DNA of 64,000 nucleotides, taken from positions 61,157-125,156 of the forward strand of contig NZ_JALPRX010000022.1 in the NCBI RefSeq assembly GCF_023223525.1. Reading direction: 5' to 3'. Below are positions 29,896-38,582 of this stretch, piece by piece. This stretch comes from Roseomonas acroporae. Lineage in GTDB: Bacteria; Pseudomonadota; Alphaproteobacteria; Acetobacterales; Acetobacteraceae. A program made the translations under genes and the position numbers. Below the pieces are notes generated by a model. That model was not told the DNA's origin. It saw nothing but the letters and a program-made list of their open reading frames with translations, and ran no database searches. Position 1 is the stretch's first letter; every line of letters begins with the position of its first letter.

Positions 29896-30396
29896 ATGGA
29901 CGGACAGGATGAGGCCCGGCCGCGACCGGGCGCGGCGGCGGAGGCCCGGACGGCCGACGCGGCCGAGCCCCGGGCGGCGCGGGCGGCACCGCCCGCGGAG
30001 CAGGAATCGGTGCTCGGCAAGGTCCTCGACGGGGTGGAGGCCGCCGCCGATCTGGCCGAGGTGGCCGTGGAGGGCGGACCGGCCATCGTGGAGGCCGCCG
30101 GGGGCCTGTTCGAGGGCGGCTGCTGCCTCGCCGAGGCGGCGATCACCCCTGACTGCTTCGTCGCGACGGCGACGCTCGGCGATCCGCGCCACCCGGACCT
30201 CGACGACCTGCGCCGGCTGCGTGACCGCGTGCTGCTGCGCACCGGGCCCGGCCGGCGCCTCGTGCACGCCTACTACCACCGCGGCGCCCATGTCGCGCGC
30301 TGGATACGGCCGCGCCCGGCCCTGCGGTTCCTGGTCCGCAACCTCGTCGTCCGGCCGGCGGCCGCCCTGTCGCGCCTGCTGCTCGGCCGCGCCTGA
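29896..30396 (+). CDS. CFI-box C-terminal domain protein, function unknown
   Basis: A 166-residue protein. The C-terminal 80 residues match the CFI-box-CTERM pattern: CFVATATLGDPRHPDLDDLR, an Arg-rich helix RLRDRVLL, GRRLVHAYYHRG, then the hydrophobic ALRFLVRNLVVRPAAALSRL. In other proteins this domain is a C-terminal module on diverse, often secreted, proteins. The N-terminal 85 residues are Ala/Glu-rich with VLDGVEAAADLAEVAVEGG and two adjacent Cys (GGCCLAEAA). No signal peptide is seen. ATG 29896 is chosen since the longer frame from 29647 is Pro/Arg-rich. Convergent with mlaC. Confidence 0.65.
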   Translation: MDGQDEARPRPGAAAEARTADAAEPRAARAAPPAEQESVLGKVLDGVEAAADLAEVAVEGGPAIVEAAGGLFEGGCCLAEAAITPDCFVATATLGDPRHPDLDDLRRLRDRVLLRTGPGRRLVHAYYHRGAHVARWIRPRPALRFLVRNLVVRPAAALSRLLLGRA

Positions 30397-30448
30397 ACGG
30401 CGCGCGACCGCGCCGCGCGGCCACCCACCGGGCGGATCCGCCGTTCAG
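30393..30448. terminator. Inverted repeat spanning both convergent stop codons
   Basis: CTGAACGGCG at 30393-30402 is the exact reverse complement of CGCCGTTCAG at 30439-30448; each arm contains the TGA stop of one of the two convergent genes (CFI-box gene and mlaC). It could act as a short bidirectional terminator. Confidence 0.35.
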
Positions 30449-31113
30449 CGGCTTTCGCGGCTGGAGAGCTGGGACACCTGGTTGCGCATGGCCGCGAGCA
30501 GGGCGGCGATGCTGCCGTTGTTGCGCTGGATCACCGAGGAATACTCGCTGCGCTGGGTCAGCCGCAGCGAGGTGCCCTCGGCGATCACGTCGACGACCTT
30601 GAGCTGGCCGTTCACCTCGGCGACGCGCCAGTCGAGCGAGAAGGCGGGCTGGCCGGGGCGCTGGATCACCGTGTTGACCAGCGCGTCGGACTCCGTGCGC
30701 TGCTGCGAACGGCCGAGGGTGAAGGACACGCCCTGGTACTCGCCGAAGCGGGCGGAGACGTTGCGCACCAGCGTCTCCTCGAACAGGCGCAGGTATTCCT
30801 GCTGCTCCGCTGGGGTGGCGACGCGCCACCAGCGCCCGAGGATGAAGCGGGCGATGCCCGGCACGTCCACCGTGCGGCGCACGATCGCCGCCACGCGGTC
30901 CCGCCGCGCCGCCGTGCTGCCGGGGGTGTTGATCGCCGCCGCCAGCTCCTGGCCGGTGCTCTGGATGAAGCCGGAGGCGCGGCCGATGTCCACGGCAGCC
31001 TGGGCGAAGGCGCGTCGCGCCCCGACATGGCCGGTGGCCGGGTCGATGGCGGGCAGGGCCAGGAACAGGGCCGGCAGGGCGAGCGCGGCCAGTAGCGTGG
31101 GTCGGGACAGCAT
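30445..31113 (-). CDS. mlaC: Phospholipid-binding ABC transport protein MlaC (Ttg2D family)
   Basis: A 222-residue periplasmic protein with signal peptide MLSRPTLLAALALPALFLAL. The MlaC fold is recognisable from VPGIARFILGRWWRVATPAEQQ, FEETLVRNVSARFGEYQGV and FSLDWRVAEVNGQLKVVDVI. It shuttles phospholipid between the outer-membrane MlaA complex and the inner-membrane MlaFEDB complex. ATG 31113 has AGGAG six bases upstream and is preferred over ATG 31149. It follows mlaA on the same strand after a 266-bp gap in which nothing else is seen. Confidence 0.9.
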   Translation of the reverse strand: MLSRPTLLAALALPALFLALPAIDPATGHVGARRAFAQAAVDIGRASGFIQSTGQELAAAINTPGSTAARRDRVAAIVRRTVDVPGIARFILGRWWRVATPAEQQEYLRLFEETLVRNVSARFGEYQGVSFTLGRSQQRTESDALVNTVIQRPGQPAFSLDWRVAEVNGQLKVVDVIAEGTSLRLTQRSEYSSVIQRNNGSIAALLAAMRNQVSQLSSRESR

Positions 31114-31379
31114 GCGGTCTCCTGATTCCTGCCCGGTGACCGCCGACATACAGGCCGCACCCGGCGGCGGCAAATGCCTGTCGCCGGGCGCGGCCTGGCC
31201 GGGGTGGATGGCGGCCCCGGCACGTGCCGGGCGGCGCCGTCGGCCACGCGTCGTCTCCTGCCGGTCCGCCTTCGGGCCGGCGTGTTTCCTCGGTCCCGCG
31301 GGCGGCGGCTCCCGAGCCTCCCGGCGAACCCCGCGCGCGATGCCGGCCCGTGCGGGCCGGAACCTGCGCGGGCCGGTTG

Positions 31380-32246
31380 TCAGGGCGCGCCGGTGGGGCT
31401 GCTGCTCACGCCCGGCACGCCGCCGGCGCCGCCCTGGGTGGTGACCGGCGTGGCGTTCGGCGCCGTCCCCGGCGTGACGCCCGGCATCGGCTCGAAGCGG
31501 CCGAGGGGGCCGCCGCCGCCGCCGCTGCGGTTGCTGATCTCGGCCTGCCGCCGCTGCCGGTAGGCGCTGCGGAAGGTGGCATAGGGATCGAGCGAGGTCT
31601 GGTTCACGGCGTCGACGGTCTCGATCAGGCTCTCGCGCGTGTCGATCGCCGTGACGGCGCCGCGGCTGTAGCGCAGCACCTCCACCGCCACGCCCTGGCC
31701 GAACCAGAAGAGCGGGTCGATCGCGAGGTCCATGCCGAAGCCGGCCGTGTCGCGCACGTTGGAGGGGCCGAGGATGGGGATGAACATGTAGGGCCCGTCG
31801 CCCACGCCCCAGACGGCCAGGGTCTGGCCCCAGTCCTCGGAGTGCGGCGGCACGTTCAGCCGGTTGTTGGCGACGTCGATCAGCCCGCCGAGGCCCACCG
31901 TGGTGTTGACGAAGAAGCGGCCGAGCGTGTCGCCGGCGCGGCGCGGGTTGCCCTGGAGCATGTCGTTGACCAGCACCACCGGCGTGCGCAGGTTGCGCAG
32001 GAAGTTGCGCAGGCCGGTGCGCACCGGCTGCGGCACCACGTCCCGGTAGCCGATCGCCACCGGGCGCAGCACGGCCCGGTCGATGGCGTTGTGCACCGCG
32101 AACATCGCCCGGTTGGCGGGCTCCCAAGGGTCGTTGTTCTGGCGGAACTCGGCCACGGCATCCGGATCGTCGGCCGGCGGCGGGGTGGCGCAGGCCGGCA
32201 GGGCCAGCAGCGCGGCCAGCAGCATGAAGCGGTAGTTGCGGAGCAT
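31380..32246 (-). CDS. mlaA: Outer-membrane lipoprotein MlaA (VacJ)
   Basis: A 288-residue lipoprotein: signal MLRNYRFMLLAALLALPAC with lipobox LPAC at residues 16-19. The MlaA core is clear: NDPWEPANRAMFAVHNAID, VNDMLQGN, GRFFVNTTVGLGGLIDVA, EDWGQTLAVWGVGDGPYMFI and GPSNVRDTAGFGMD. A Gly/Pro/Thr-rich tail of about 50 residues follows. It removes misplaced phospholipid from the outer leaflet and passes it to MlaC, encoded downstream. Confidence 0.93.
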   Translation of the reverse strand: MLRNYRFMLLAALLALPACATPPPADDPDAVAEFRQNNDPWEPANRAMFAVHNAIDRAVLRPVAIGYRDVVPQPVRTGLRNFLRNLRTPVVLVNDMLQGNPRRAGDTLGRFFVNTTVGLGGLIDVANNRLNVPPHSEDWGQTLAVWGVGDGPYMFIPILGPSNVRDTAGFGMDLAIDPLFWFGQGVAVEVLRYSRGAVTAIDTRESLIETVDAVNQTSLDPYATFRSAYRQRRQAEISNRSGGGGGPLGRFEPMPGVTPGTAPNATPVTTQGGAGGVPGVSSSPTGAP

Positions 32247-32465
32247 GGGGGGGAACTCACTCCTCTCTGGCCCGAGGCCGGGCCACGACCCGGATGGCGA
32301 ATAGTGACGCGGGCGTGATCGTACCGTTAACCGCGTTCGCGGGACGGGGTTTCCGCGCCCGGGTCCGGCCGGCCGGCCGGGCTCCGTCCGGTCCGCAGGC
32401 CCGAATCCCGCCCCGGGACAGGCAGGAAGCTTGTCAGCACTACGGCGAACCGGCAACTTGGCCGC

Positions 32466-33443
32466 ATGGACATGCCTCCCACCGCGAACACCGAGCCCGG
32501 CGCCCCCGCGCGGGAGGCGGGCACGCTGCAACGCTGGCTGACCGGCCCCCGATTCGCCGGTCTGCCCACCACACTGGCACAGCCGGCGCCCAAGCTGTCC
32601 TTCGAATTCTTCCCCCCCAGGACCGAGGCGCTGGAGCAGCAGCTCTGGGCCTGCGTCCGGCGGCTGGAGCCGCTGCAGCCGCGCTTCGTCTCCGTCACCT
32701 ACGGGGCCGGCGGCACCACCCAGGCCCGCACGCACGAGACGGTCTCCCGCCTGGTACGCGAGACCTCGCTCACCCCCGCCGCCCACCTGACCTGCGTCGG
32801 CGCGACGCGCGAGGAGGTGGATGCGGTGGCGCAGCGGTACTGGGAGGCGGGGGTGCGCCACATCGTGGCGCTGCGCGGCGACGCCCCGGCCGACCAGCCG
32901 GTCTACCAGCCCCACCCCGGCGGCTACGCCTACGCGGCCGACCTCGTGGCCGGGCTGCGCCGGATCGGCGACTTCGAGATCAGCGTCGCCGCCTATCCGG
33001 AGACTCACCCGGCCGCCCTGTCCGCCGACCACGACATCGACAACCTCAAGCGCAAGATCGACGCCGGCGCGACGCGGGCCATCACCCAGTACTTCTTCGA
33101 CACCGACCTGTTCCTCCGCTTCCTCGACCGCTGCGGCGCGGCCGGCATCACCGTGCCGATCGTGCCCGGCATCCTGCCCGTGACGAATTTCAGGCAGGTG
33201 GCGAAGTTCTGCGGCGTGTGCGGCACCGCCGTGCCGGACTGGCTGGCCCGGATGTTCGAGGGGCTGGACGACGACCCGGAAACCCGCCGGATGGTGGCCG
33301 CCGTGGTGGCGGCCGAGCAGGTGCGGCTGCTGCAGGCCAACGGCGTGGACGAGTTCCACTTCTACACGCTGAACCGGCCGGACCTGACCTACTCCATCGC
33401 CCACATCCTGGGCGTCCGGCCGCGCCCCGCCGAGGCGGGCTGA
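32466..33443 (+). CDS. metF: 5,10-methylenetetrahydrofolate reductase MetF
   Basis: A 325-residue TIM-barrel flavoprotein: LSFEFFPPR with the catalytic Glu, VTYGAGGTT, HLTCVG, HIVALRGD, and ITQYFFDTDLF all match MetF. An N-terminal extension of about 35 residues precedes the core. It makes 5-methyl-THF for methionine synthesis with NADH. It is divergent from mlaA; the 219-bp gap was inspected for a SAM or SAH riboswitch and none was recognised. Confidence 0.94.
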   Translation: MDMPPTANTEPGAPAREAGTLQRWLTGPRFAGLPTTLAQPAPKLSFEFFPPRTEALEQQLWACVRRLEPLQPRFVSVTYGAGGTTQARTHETVSRLVRETSLTPAAHLTCVGATREEVDAVAQRYWEAGVRHIVALRGDAPADQPVYQPHPGGYAYAADLVAGLRRIGDFEISVAAYPETHPAALSADHDIDNLKRKIDAGATRAITQYFFDTDLFLRFLDRCGAAGITVPIVPGILPVTNFRQVAKFCGVCGTAVPDWLARMFEGLDDDPETRRMVAAVVAAEQVRLLQANGVDEFHFYTLNRPDLTYSIAHILGVRPRPAEAG

Positions 33444-33452
33444 GCGAGCGCC

Positions 33453-33494
33453 CGGGTGGCTCTCCCCGGGTAGCTCTCCCCGGGTAGCTCTCCC
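33453..33494. repeat. Three tandem copies of a 14-bp unit
   Basis: CGGGTAGCTCTCCC is present three times in a row (first copy with one change, A to G) immediately after metF. No function is evident. Confidence 0.8.
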
Positions 33495-33578
33495 TGGGGC
33501 CGCCCGCCGGGATTCCGTTCCGTAAGCTCCGCGTGCTTCCATGCCGCCCGGCCGTTTCCCGGCCGGAGGGAGGGGCGT

Positions 33579-34037
33579 GTGCGTCCGTTGCCTGCCTGGC
33601 TGCTGAGCGGCCTGATCGTGTTCGCCGTCGCGGCGCAGGCGCAGGGCCTGCCCGGCAAGCCGCCCGCGCTCGATTCGCCGGCGGGCGCCCCGCCGCAGGC
33701 CACGCCGGGCGGCAAGCCCCAGGCGCTGTCGGGCGGTGCGGCCATGCCCGCCCCACCCTCGGCGGGACCGTCCCAGGCCTTGCCGCCTCCGAACCCGCCC
33801 TCCCAGGCCGCGCCGCCGGCCCCGCCCGCCGCCCAGGCCGGCGCGCCGGGCACCGCCCCGCGTCGCTGCGCCCCGCCGCTCCAGCAGGGCTGCATGGGCA
33901 TGCAGGCCTCCTGCCAGATGGCCTGCCCCACCACCTGGGGCGGCCCCACCGCCGCCTGGACCGAGGACCGCCCGGCCTGCCTCGCGCGCTGCAACAACCG
34001 CTACACCATGTGCCTGGTCCAGTACGGCTGCATGTGA
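33579..34037 (+). CDS. Exported protein with Pro/Ala-rich linker and eight-Cys C-terminal domain
   Basis: A 152-residue product from GTG 33579, with GGAGGGAGGGG just upstream. Signal peptide (PAWLLSGLIVFAVAAQAQG), then about 70 residues rich in Pro, Ala and Gly, then a compact C-terminal domain with eight Cys (RRC, GC, SC, AC, AC, RC, MC, GC) suitable for four disulfides. No family recognised. It precedes uvrD on the same strand; any link is unproven. Confidence 0.7.
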   Translation: MRPLPAWLLSGLIVFAVAAQAQGLPGKPPALDSPAGAPPQATPGGKPQALSGGAAMPAPPSAGPSQALPPPNPPSQAAPPAPPAAQAGAPGTAPRRCAPPLQQGCMGMQASCQMACPTTWGGPTAAWTEDRPACLARCNNRYTMCLVQYGCM

Positions 34038-34128
34038 GGCGGCCGCCCCCGGGAATGCGGGGGCGCCGTTTCCCGGCGGGCCCGCCGGACGGGTGGAGCG
34101 GAGCGGCCCGGCGTCCTATACCGGACCC

Positions 34129-37100
34129 GTGTCCTCCTCCCTCCCGCCCCGCCGCCTGTCCGACCCGCTGCCGCTCGCGCCCGGCGGCGCCGAGGCCCCC
34201 GACTACCTCGCCCGGCTGAACCCGGAGCAGCGCGCGGCGGTCGAGACGCTGGACGGCCCGCTGCTGGTGCTGGCCGGCGCCGGCACCGGCAAGACCCGCG
34301 TGCTGACCACCCGCTTTGCCCACCTGCTGATGACCGGGCGCGCCTATCCGGGGCAGGTGCTCGCCGTCACCTTCACCAACAAGGCGGCGCGGGAGATGCG
34401 CGAGCGGGTGGGGGCCATCCTCGAACGGCCGGCGGAGGGGCTCTGGCTCGGCACCTTCCACGCCCTCTGCGCCCGCATGCTGCGCCGGCACGCCGAGTAT
34501 GTCGGGCTGAAGTCCAACTTCACCATCCTCGATGCCGACGACCAGATGCGCCTGCTCAAGCAGGTGATGGAGGCGGCGGGCATCGACCTGAAGCGCTGGC
34601 CGGCCCAGGGCATGATGGCGCAGATCCAGAAGTGGAAGGATCGCGGCCTGACTCCGGCCCGCGTGACGCCGGCCGAGGACACGGATTTCGCCAACGGCCG
34701 GGCGCTGGCGATCTACGGCGACTACCAGTCCCGCCTGCGCGACCTCAACGCCGCCGATTTTGGCGACCTGCTGCTGCACATGACGGAGATCCTGCGTACC
34801 GAGGAGAGCGTGCTGGCGCAGTACCACCGCATGTTCCGCTACATCCTGGTGGACGAGTACCAGGACACCAACCTCGTGCAGTATCTGTGGCTGCGGCTGC
34901 TGGCGCAGGGCCATCGCAACATCTGCTGCGTCGGCGACGACGATCAGTGCCTCGCGGCCGGCACCCGCATCGCCATGGCGGACGGCACCGAGCGGCCGAT
35001 CGAGCAGGTCCGCCCCGGCGACAGGGTCCTCTCCTGCTACGGCGCCGGCAGCTTCCGCCCCGCCCCCGTCACCGCGGTGTTCGAGCGCCGCGTCAACCGC
35101 CGCCTCGTCCGCCTGCGCACCGCCGCCGGGCGCGAGCTGGTCAGCACGCCCGAGCATGTCCACTTCGCCGACCTGATGTTGGGCGACAGCCCGCAGCGCT
35201 TCTTCACCTACCTGATGCACAAGCAGGGCGTCGGCTACCGGCTCGGCACCTCGCAGGTCTATACGGCCGGGCAGGCGAGGCCGATGCTCGGCTTCAAGCA
35301 GCGCTGCCTGCAGGAACACGCCGACGCGCTCTGGCTGGTGGATGCCTTCGCGGCCGAGAACGACGCGCGGGAGTGCGAGCATCTGCTCAGCCTGCGCTAC
35401 GGCGTCAGCACCCTACCTTTCGTCGCCCGCAAGGGCGGCTCGGAGAACGGCCTGGTCCACGACCAGGCGCGGCTCGACCGCATCCACGCCGCCGCCGGCG
35501 AGGACGGCGCAGGGCGGCTGATGACGGCCTACGGCCTCGATCCCGACCACCCGCACCACCGTCCCCAGACCTTTTCCGGCCGACGCCGAAACCTGATCGT
35601 GACGCTCTACGCCGAGCATCGCGGCCCGACGCCGATGCACCGCGTCGCCCTCAGTGGCAACGACGCGGCGGGGCGCGAGGCCGTTCTGGCAGCGGGACTC
35701 AACACCCGCGCCTACAGGCGCAATCCGGCCAACTGGCGCTACGAATCGCTGTTCCGCGACATGGCGCAGGTGGAGTCGATCCGCGCCCGCCTGTCCGAAC
35801 GGCTCGACGTCACCCTGGTGCGCAAGGCGAACCTGCTCGGCAAGGCGCTGACCCTGCGCCCCGCCGCGCAGATACGCCCCGGCATGGTGCTGGCCGCCGC
35901 CGACGGGTCACACGACCCGGTGGTGGCGGTGGAGAGCGTGGAGGAGCCGGTCACGGTCCACGACATCGATGTCGCCGGCACGCATAATTTCGTCGCCAAC
36001 GGCCTCGTCACCCACAATTCGATCTATTCCTGGCGCGGCGCCGAGATCGAGAACATCCTCCGCTTCGAGAAGGACTTCCCCGGCGCGCGCATCGTCCGCC
36101 TCGAATCCAACTACCGCTCCACCCGCCCGATCCTCGCCGCCGCCTCCGGGCTGATCGCGCACAACACCGGCCGCCTCGGCAAGACGCTGCGCCCGGGGCG
36201 CAACGACGCCGACGGCGAGAAGGTGAAGCTCGTCTCCCTCTGGGATTCCGAGGAGGAGGCACGCATGGTGGGCGAGCGCATCGAGGCGTTCCAGCGCAGC
36301 GGCCACCGCCTCGCCGAGATCGCCATCCTGGTCCGCGCCGGCTTCCAGACCCGCGCCTTCGAGGAGCGGCTGATCACCCTCGGCGTGCCCTACCGCGTCG
36401 TCGGCGGCCTCAAATTCTACGAGCGCGCCGAGATACGCGACGCGATGGCCTACATGCGCGTCCTCGCCCAGCCCGCCGACGACCTCGCCTTCGAGCGCAT
36501 CGTCAACGTGCCCAAGCGCGGCCTCGGCGATTCCGCGCTGCGCGCGCTGCACGAGGTGGCGCGCCACGAGGAGATCCCGCTCGCCGCCGCCGCCGGCCGC
36601 ATGGGCCAGTCCGCCGCGCTGCGCCCGAAGCCGCGCCAGGCGCTCGCCCAGCTCGACCGTGACTTCGCGCGCTGGCGGGAGATGCTGCCGAAGGAGGGGC
36701 ACGTCGCCACCGTCGCCACCATGCTCGACGAGAGCGGCTACACGGAGATGTGGAAGCAGGACAAGTCGCCGGAAGCCCCGGGGCGCCTGGAGAACCTCAA
36801 GGAGCTGCTGCGCGCCATCGGCGAGTTCGAGACCCTGGCCGGCTTCCTGGAGCACGTCGCCCTGGTCATGGAGAACGACGAGAACGCCGAGGGCGACCGT
36901 CTCTCGCTGATGACGCTGCACGCCGCCAAGGGCCTCGAATTCGACACGGTGTTCCTGCCCGGCTGGGAGGAGGGGCTGTTCCCGCACCAGCGCGCGCTGG
37001 ACGAGGGCGGCACCAAGGGGCTGGAGGAGGAGCGGCGCCTCGCCTATGTCGGCATCACGCGGGCGCGCCGGACGGCGATCATCTCCTTCGCCGCCAACCG

Positions 37101-37452
37101 CCGCGTCTACGCCAACTGGTCCGCCGCCATCCCCAGCCGCTTCATCGACGAGCTGCCGCCCGAGCATGTCGAGCGCGAGGGCTCGGCCGCGATGCAGCGC
37201 AACCGCATGGTGGAGGCGCCTTCCGTCTTCACCTCGCCCTACGGCCTCACCGCCCGCAAGCCGAAGGTGATCGACGCCTGGGAGGTGACGGAACGCCCCG
37301 CCCAGCCCGGCGGGCTGAAGGCGGGCGAGCGCGTGTTCCACCAGAAATTCGGCTACGGGACGGTGCTGAGCGTGGACGACAACCGGCTGGAGGTCGCCTT
37401 CGAGAAGGCCGGCCGCAAGCGCGTGCTGGACAGCTTCGTGGAGAAGGCGTGA
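34129..37452 (+). CDS. uvrD: ATP-dependent DNA helicase UvrD/PcrA with in-frame intein
   Basis: An 1107-residue precursor: a superfamily 1A helicase of about 750 residues split by a 357-residue intein. Helicase motifs: LNPEQRAAVETLDGPLLVLA, Walker A GAGTGKTR, VTFTNKAAREMRER, motif II VDEYQDTN, motif III GDDDQ (intein) SIYSWRGA, ESNYRSTRPIL, LMTLHAAKGLEFDTVFLPG and RRLAYVGITRARR. The C-terminal Tudor-like segment AGERVFHQKFGYGTVLSV is typical of PcrA/UvrD. The enzyme unwinds DNA 3' to 5' in repair and needs intein removal to restore motif III. GTG 34129 is chosen because the longer frame runs through the upstream gene; the ribosome binding site is weak. The stop overlaps the prmA start. Confidence 0.92.
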   Translation: MSSSLPPRRLSDPLPLAPGGAEAPDYLARLNPEQRAAVETLDGPLLVLAGAGTGKTRVLTTRFAHLLMTGRAYPGQVLAVTFTNKAAREMRERVGAILERPAEGLWLGTFHALCARMLRRHAEYVGLKSNFTILDADDQMRLLKQVMEAAGIDLKRWPAQGMMAQIQKWKDRGLTPARVTPAEDTDFANGRALAIYGDYQSRLRDLNAADFGDLLLHMTEILRTEESVLAQYHRMFRYILVDEYQDTNLVQYLWLRLLAQGHRNICCVGDDDQCLAAGTRIAMADGTERPIEQVRPGDRVLSCYGAGSFRPAPVTAVFERRVNRRLVRLRTAAGRELVSTPEHVHFADLMLGDSPQRFFTYLMHKQGVGYRLGTSQVYTAGQARPMLGFKQRCLQEHADALWLVDAFAAENDARECEHLLSLRYGVSTLPFVARKGGSENGLVHDQARLDRIHAAAGEDGAGRLMTAYGLDPDHPHHRPQTFSGRRRNLIVTLYAEHRGPTPMHRVALSGNDAAGREAVLAAGLNTRAYRRNPANWRYESLFRDMAQVESIRARLSERLDVTLVRKANLLGKALTLRPAAQIRPGMVLAAADGSHDPVVAVESVEEPVTVHDIDVAGTHNFVANGLVTHNSIYSWRGAEIENILRFEKDFPGARIVRLESNYRSTRPILAAASGLIAHNTGRLGKTLRPGRNDADGEKVKLVSLWDSEEEARMVGERIEAFQRSGHRLAEIAILVRAGFQTRAFEERLITLGVPYRVVGGLKFYERAEIRDAMAYMRVLAQPADDLAFERIVNVPKRGLGDSALRALHEVARHEEIPLAAAAGRMGQSAALRPKPRQALAQLDRDFARWREMLPKEGHVATVATMLDESGYTEMWKQDKSPEAPGRLENLKELLRAIGEFETLAGFLEHVALVMENDENAEGDRLSLMTLHAAKGLEFDTVFLPGWEEGLFPHQRALDEGGTKGLEEERRLAYVGITRARRTAIISFAANRRVYANWSAAIPSRFIDELPPEHVEREGSAAMQRNRMVEAPSVFTSPYGLTARKPKVIDAWEVTERPAQPGGLKAGERVFHQKFGYGTVLSVDDNRLEVAFEKAGRKRVLDSFVEKA
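34948..36018 (+). other. Intein in UvrD, inserted between DDDQ and SIYSWRGA
   Basis: Intein residue 1 is Cys (CLAAGTRIAMADGTERPIEQ, block A), block B is VSTPEHVHF (residues 65-73, Thr/His pair), block F VHDIDVAGTHNFVANGL (337-353) and block G VTHN, ending in His-Asn at 356-357 with Ser as the +1 residue. All residues for standard protein splicing are present. No LAGLIDADG or HNH signature is visible. Residues 86-152 instead resemble a GIY-YIG (T5orf172/MUG113-like) nuclease fold: FTYLM, GYRLGTS, an Arg at 119 and a DARECEHLLSLRYG helix. Codon use and GC match the host, so it has been resident for long or came from a similar genome. Confidence 0.93.
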
Positions 37453-38429
37453 TGACCGCCAACGCGACGGCGGCATCCCCGCCCATCCCCTCGGCCGCTC
37501 CTCCGGCCGTTCCCCTGGCCGCTTCCCGTCTCGCCCCGCTGGCCGGCCGCCGCGCCGAGCCGCTGGAGACGCTCGCCATCGACGGCCTGCCGGAGGCGGC
37601 GGTGCCCGCCTACGAGGCGGCGCTGATGCGGGTCTGCACCACCGTCGCCTTCTTCCGCGACGAGGATGCCGAGATCTGGCGCCTCGAGGGCGTGCGGGAG
37701 GCCGGCGCCGGGGAGCAGGAGCTGGCCGCCGCCCTGGCGCTCGCCGCCGCCGTCACCGGCGTCGAGGCGACGGTGCAGGCCAGCCCGGTCGAGGCCGGCG
37801 GCTGGCTGGAGCGCTCGCTGCAGGGCTTCCCGGAGCAGGCGATCGGCCGCCGCCTGCTGATCCGCCCGACGCACCTGCCCAACCCGGTCACCCATGGCCG
37901 CGCCGTGCTGCGCCTCGATGCCGGCCTCGCCTTCGGCACCGGCGAGCACGGCTCCACCCGCGGCTGCCTGATCGCGCTGCAGGACGTGCTGTACCGCAGG
38001 CCCCGGCGCATCCTCGACCTCGGCACCGGCTCCGGCATCCTGGCCATGGCGGCGGCGCGGCTGCTGCACCGGCGCGTGCTCGCCACCGACATCGAGCCCT
38101 GGTCGGTACGCGTCGCCGGGCAGAACGCGGCGATGAACGGCCTCGCCCATCTCGTGCGCGTCTGGCAGGCCGATGGCTGGCGCGACCCGGCGGTGCGCGG
38201 CGGCGGCCCCTACGACCTCGTCTTCGCCAACATCCTGGCCCGCCCGCTCTGCGCCATGGCGCGCGACCTCGCCGACCACCTGGCGCCCGGCGGCACGGCG
38301 ATCCTGGCCGGGCTGCTCGGCACCCAGGCGCGCATGGTGCTCGCGGCGCACCGCCGCCAGGGGCTGGTGCTGGAGCGCCGGCTGGACCAGGGGGCGTGGA
38401 CCACGCTGGTGCTCCGGCGCCGGGGCTGA
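37452..38429 (+). CDS. prmA: Ribosomal protein L11 methyltransferase PrmA
   Basis: A 325-residue SAM-dependent methyltransferase. LAFGTGEHGSTRGCL is the PrmA signature, followed by ILDLGTGSGILAMAA (SAM motif I), ATDIEPWSV (motif II) and FANILARPL (the N-x-L-x-x-P type motif). The first 35 residues are Pro/Ala-rich. ATG 37452 shares its A with the uvrD stop (TGATG), so translation is coupled. It methylates ribosomal protein L11. Confidence 0.93.
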   Translation: MTANATAASPPIPSAAPPAVPLAASRLAPLAGRRAEPLETLAIDGLPEAAVPAYEAALMRVCTTVAFFRDEDAEIWRLEGVREAGAGEQELAAALALAAAVTGVEATVQASPVEAGGWLERSLQGFPEQAIGRRLLIRPTHLPNPVTHGRAVLRLDAGLAFGTGEHGSTRGCLIALQDVLYRRPRRILDLGTGSGILAMAAARLLHRRVLATDIEPWSVRVAGQNAAMNGLAHLVRVWQADGWRDPAVRGGGPYDLVFANILARPLCAMARDLADHLAPGGTAILAGLLGTQARMVLAAHRRQGLVLERRLDQGAWTTLVLRRRG

Positions 38430-38460
38430 GGCGCGGCAGGGCAGGGCCGCGGCCCGCCTC

Positions 38461-38483
38461 CGGGGAAGGCGTCGCCTTCCCCG
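38461..38483. terminator. Hairpin after prmA
   Basis: CGGGGAAGGC at 38461-38470 pairs with GCCTTCCCCG at 38474-38483 around a 3-base loop, 32 bp after the prmA stop. No T tract follows. Confidence 0.45.
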
Positions 38484-38582
38484 GGCCCGATCCGGCAGGA
38501 GGGCGAACTCCGCCCGCACTGCCGTCCGTTCGCGGGTGGGGCGTCGCAGCGACCGGCCCCCCCTCATCGGCACGGGGTTTCC

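Noticed and set aside
32247..32465. SAM or SAH riboswitch before metF
   Set aside because: No conserved core or convincing multi-stem structure could be recognised.
33453..33494. Possible CRISPR-like repeats
   Set aside because: Units are 14 bp, directly adjacent, with no spacers and no cas genes in the window.
33736..34128. Upstream extension of the UvrD frame
   Set aside because: It runs through the exported Cys-rich protein gene in another frame and encodes only Pro/Arg-rich sequence; helicase similarity starts after GTG 34129.
35203..35850. LAGLIDADG or HNH endonuclease in the UvrD intein
   Set aside because: No LAGLIDADG-like decapeptide or H-N-H zinc pattern was seen; the DPDHPHH stretch alone does not support HNH.
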